This document shows, in pieces, positions 21,403-22,421 of a stretch of DNA of 22,421 nucleotides. The translations under genes were made by a program, and so were the position numbers. Under the pieces are notes generated by a model, which was given only the letters and a program-made list of their open reading frames with translations, ran no database searches and was not told the DNA's origin. This stretch comes from Ruminococcaceae bacterium UBA1236. Its GTDB lineage: Bacteria > Bacillota > Clostridia > Oscillospirales > Acutalibacteraceae. Where the stretch lies: contig DBWO01000027.1 of assembly GCA_002309055.1 (NCBI GenBank), positions 26,308 through 48,728 on the forward strand, given 5' to 3'. The number at the start of each line of letters is the position of its first letter. Positions within the stretch are counted from its first letter, which is position 1.

Positions 21403-22421
21403 ACCGCATCCGCAGATTTGCAGAGTATGTAAAAGAGAATAAAAACAGGCAGGTGGACCCGAAACAGCTTGTGCTTGACCACAGCGAGGTTATTTATGCC
21501 CTCGCTCTGATTGCCTTTGCCGTTTCACCCGCCTACCAGTTTTTTTCAAACCTTATTGTGGATCGCAACACCGCGTTCAACGGGTTTTATACATATAACT
21601 ACACGGTTTTTTATTTCATCTGGTTCGCGATTATTCTCGCCGTTGTCTCCGCGGCCGTTTACAGAATCAAATCCAAGGCAGACGGCGTTATGATGCCGAA
21701 AGCAAAGCGCGTTCCGATGTATTTCTTCCTCGCGTTCTGCCTTTGCATCATCATCTCAACCTGCATAAACGGCTTCACGCTCTATGTTCTTGAAGGCTCA
21801 TCCGGCAGGTATGAAAGCATATTCTCGTTTCTCTCATATTTCCTCGCGTTTTATTTTTGCGGCTCGCTGATAAAGAGCGAGAGTAAAAAGCGCGCGGTGA
21901 TTATCGCCTATCTTGTATCAAACGCAATAATCAACCTGATCTGCCTCTGGCATGTATTCGTTAAACCCATCGGAATATGGGAATACAGCGATCATGATGC
22001 CCCGAGCGCCGTATTCTATCAGTTCAATCATTACGGCTATTTTCTGATGCTCGCCATTGTGATTTCCGCGGCTCTGTTTGTGGCGGAGAAGAAAATAAAA
22101 ACCCGCATTTTCGCCGCCGTGATGCTCGCGCTGAACACCTTCATTCTCTCGATGAACACCACATTCGGCTGCTTCCTCGCCTGCATTGTCGGGCTGGTTT
22201 TCCTGATATTCGCCGATTCGGTGGTCAACCGCAGGTTCAGCTTTGCCGCGTTCGCAATGTTCGCGCTGTTTATTTCCGTCACATTCCTCGCCGGGCTTAA
22301 ATTCCACTCATTTTTCAATGAACTCGGTATGTTCTTCGCCGATATAAAATCTGTTATGGGCTCGATGAACGAAGAAGTGGTTGATGTGACAAAAGAGCAG
22401 GCGCAGTCTGCCGCTCCCGCG
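21399..22421 (+). CDS. Wzy/O-antigen ligase-type polymerase, 5' part (runs off the window)
   Basis: The frame from ATG 21399 is open for all 341 codons to the last base, and the start overlaps the glf stop by 4 nt (ATGA). The protein begins MNRIRRFAEYVKENKNRQ and then alternates hydrophobic helices with short charged loops; I count at least seven in the visible part. The segment FYQFNHYGYFLMLAIVISAAL matches the NH-x-G(F/A) helix that precedes the periplasmic loop in O-antigen ligase/Wzy proteins. After it come a helix with LNTFILSMNTTFGCFLA and one ending in AGLKFHSFF. The large extracytoplasmic loop and the remaining helices are outside the window. Either polymerase (Wzy) or ligase is possible; operon position and the upstream Wzx favour polymerase. 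Confidence 0.8.
   Translation, partial: MNRIRRFAEYVKENKNRQVDPKQLVLDHSEVIYALALIAFAVSPAYQFFSNLIVDRNTAFNGFYTYNYTVFYFIWFAIILAVVSAAVYRIKSKADGVMMPKAKRVPMYFFLAFCLCIIISTCINGFTLYVLEGSSGRYESIFSFLSYFLAFYFCGSLIKSESKKRAVIIAYLVSNAIINLICLWHVFVKPIGIWEYSDHDAPSAVFYQFNHYGYFLMLAIVISAALFVAEKKIKTRIFAAVMLALNTFILSMNTTFGCFLACIVGLVFLIFADSVVNRRFSFAAFAMFALFISVTFLAGLKFHSFFNELGMFFADIKSVMGSMNEEVVDVTKEQAQSAAPA

Noticed and set aside
21918..22318. Two minus-strand frames rich in charged residues
   Set aside because: Both are antisense to the clearly hydrophobic Wzy-like frame, which is open from 21399 to the window end and overlaps glf in the operon style.

Overview
The window looks like chromosomal DNA of a Gram-positive Clostridia-type bacterium (Bacillota). 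The evidence is strong AGGAGG-type ribosome sites, frequent GTG/TTG starts, a U32 protein of Firmicutes style, and a canonical TTGAAA-N17-TATAAT promoter. No 16S or other marker gene is present, so genus cannot be named. All genes found read on the + strand. No tRNA, rRNA, insertion sequence or CRISPR array was seen, and no gene-free stretch exceeds 300 bases.

Region 1 (start to 7103) is GC-rich. It holds the 3' part of a U32-family protein, then a compact module: two half-size ABC exporters (795 and 715 aa), a 178-aa DUF1854 protein between them, and a 177-aa protein of unknown function. Both ABC proteins carry an extra N-terminal beta-rich region, followed by a four-ligand zinc-ribbon-like knuckle with identical spacing (CX2C-X10-CX2[C/H]) just before the membrane domain. 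DUF1854 proteins next to such ABC proteins are known from cyanophycin-associated loci, but no cyanophycin gene is visible here. The module ends in a clear intrinsic terminator (7120-7148).

Region 2 (7164 to the end of the window) is a cell-surface polysaccharide operon with its own promoter. It starts with a WbaP-type initiating sugar-phosphate transferase, a DUF4422 glycosyltransferase and a GlfT2-like GT2 enzyme, all GC-rich. At about 10,311 composition falls sharply and an AT-rich, mosaic cassette of about 10 kb begins. It contains two tandem paralogous GT4-like enzymes, UDP-GlcNAc 2-epimerase (WecB), a GT2 enzyme, a GT2-pyruvyltransferase fusion, a radical SAM enzyme with a twitch/SPASM-like cysteine motif, a Wzx-type flippase, and a membrane-anchored NodB-like protein. 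Composition returns to GC-rich at the first codon of glf (UDP-galactopyranose mutase), which is followed by a Wzy-like polymerase/ligase cut by the window edge.

Together these genes predict a Wzx/Wzy-type polymer built on undecaprenyl phosphate. It probably contains ManNAc (WecB) and galactofuranose (Glf plus the GlfT2-like enzyme) and may carry a pyruvate substituent. The most unusual member is the radical SAM enzyme, translationally coupled on both sides to polysaccharide genes. It may be an undescribed sugar- or polymer-modifying step.
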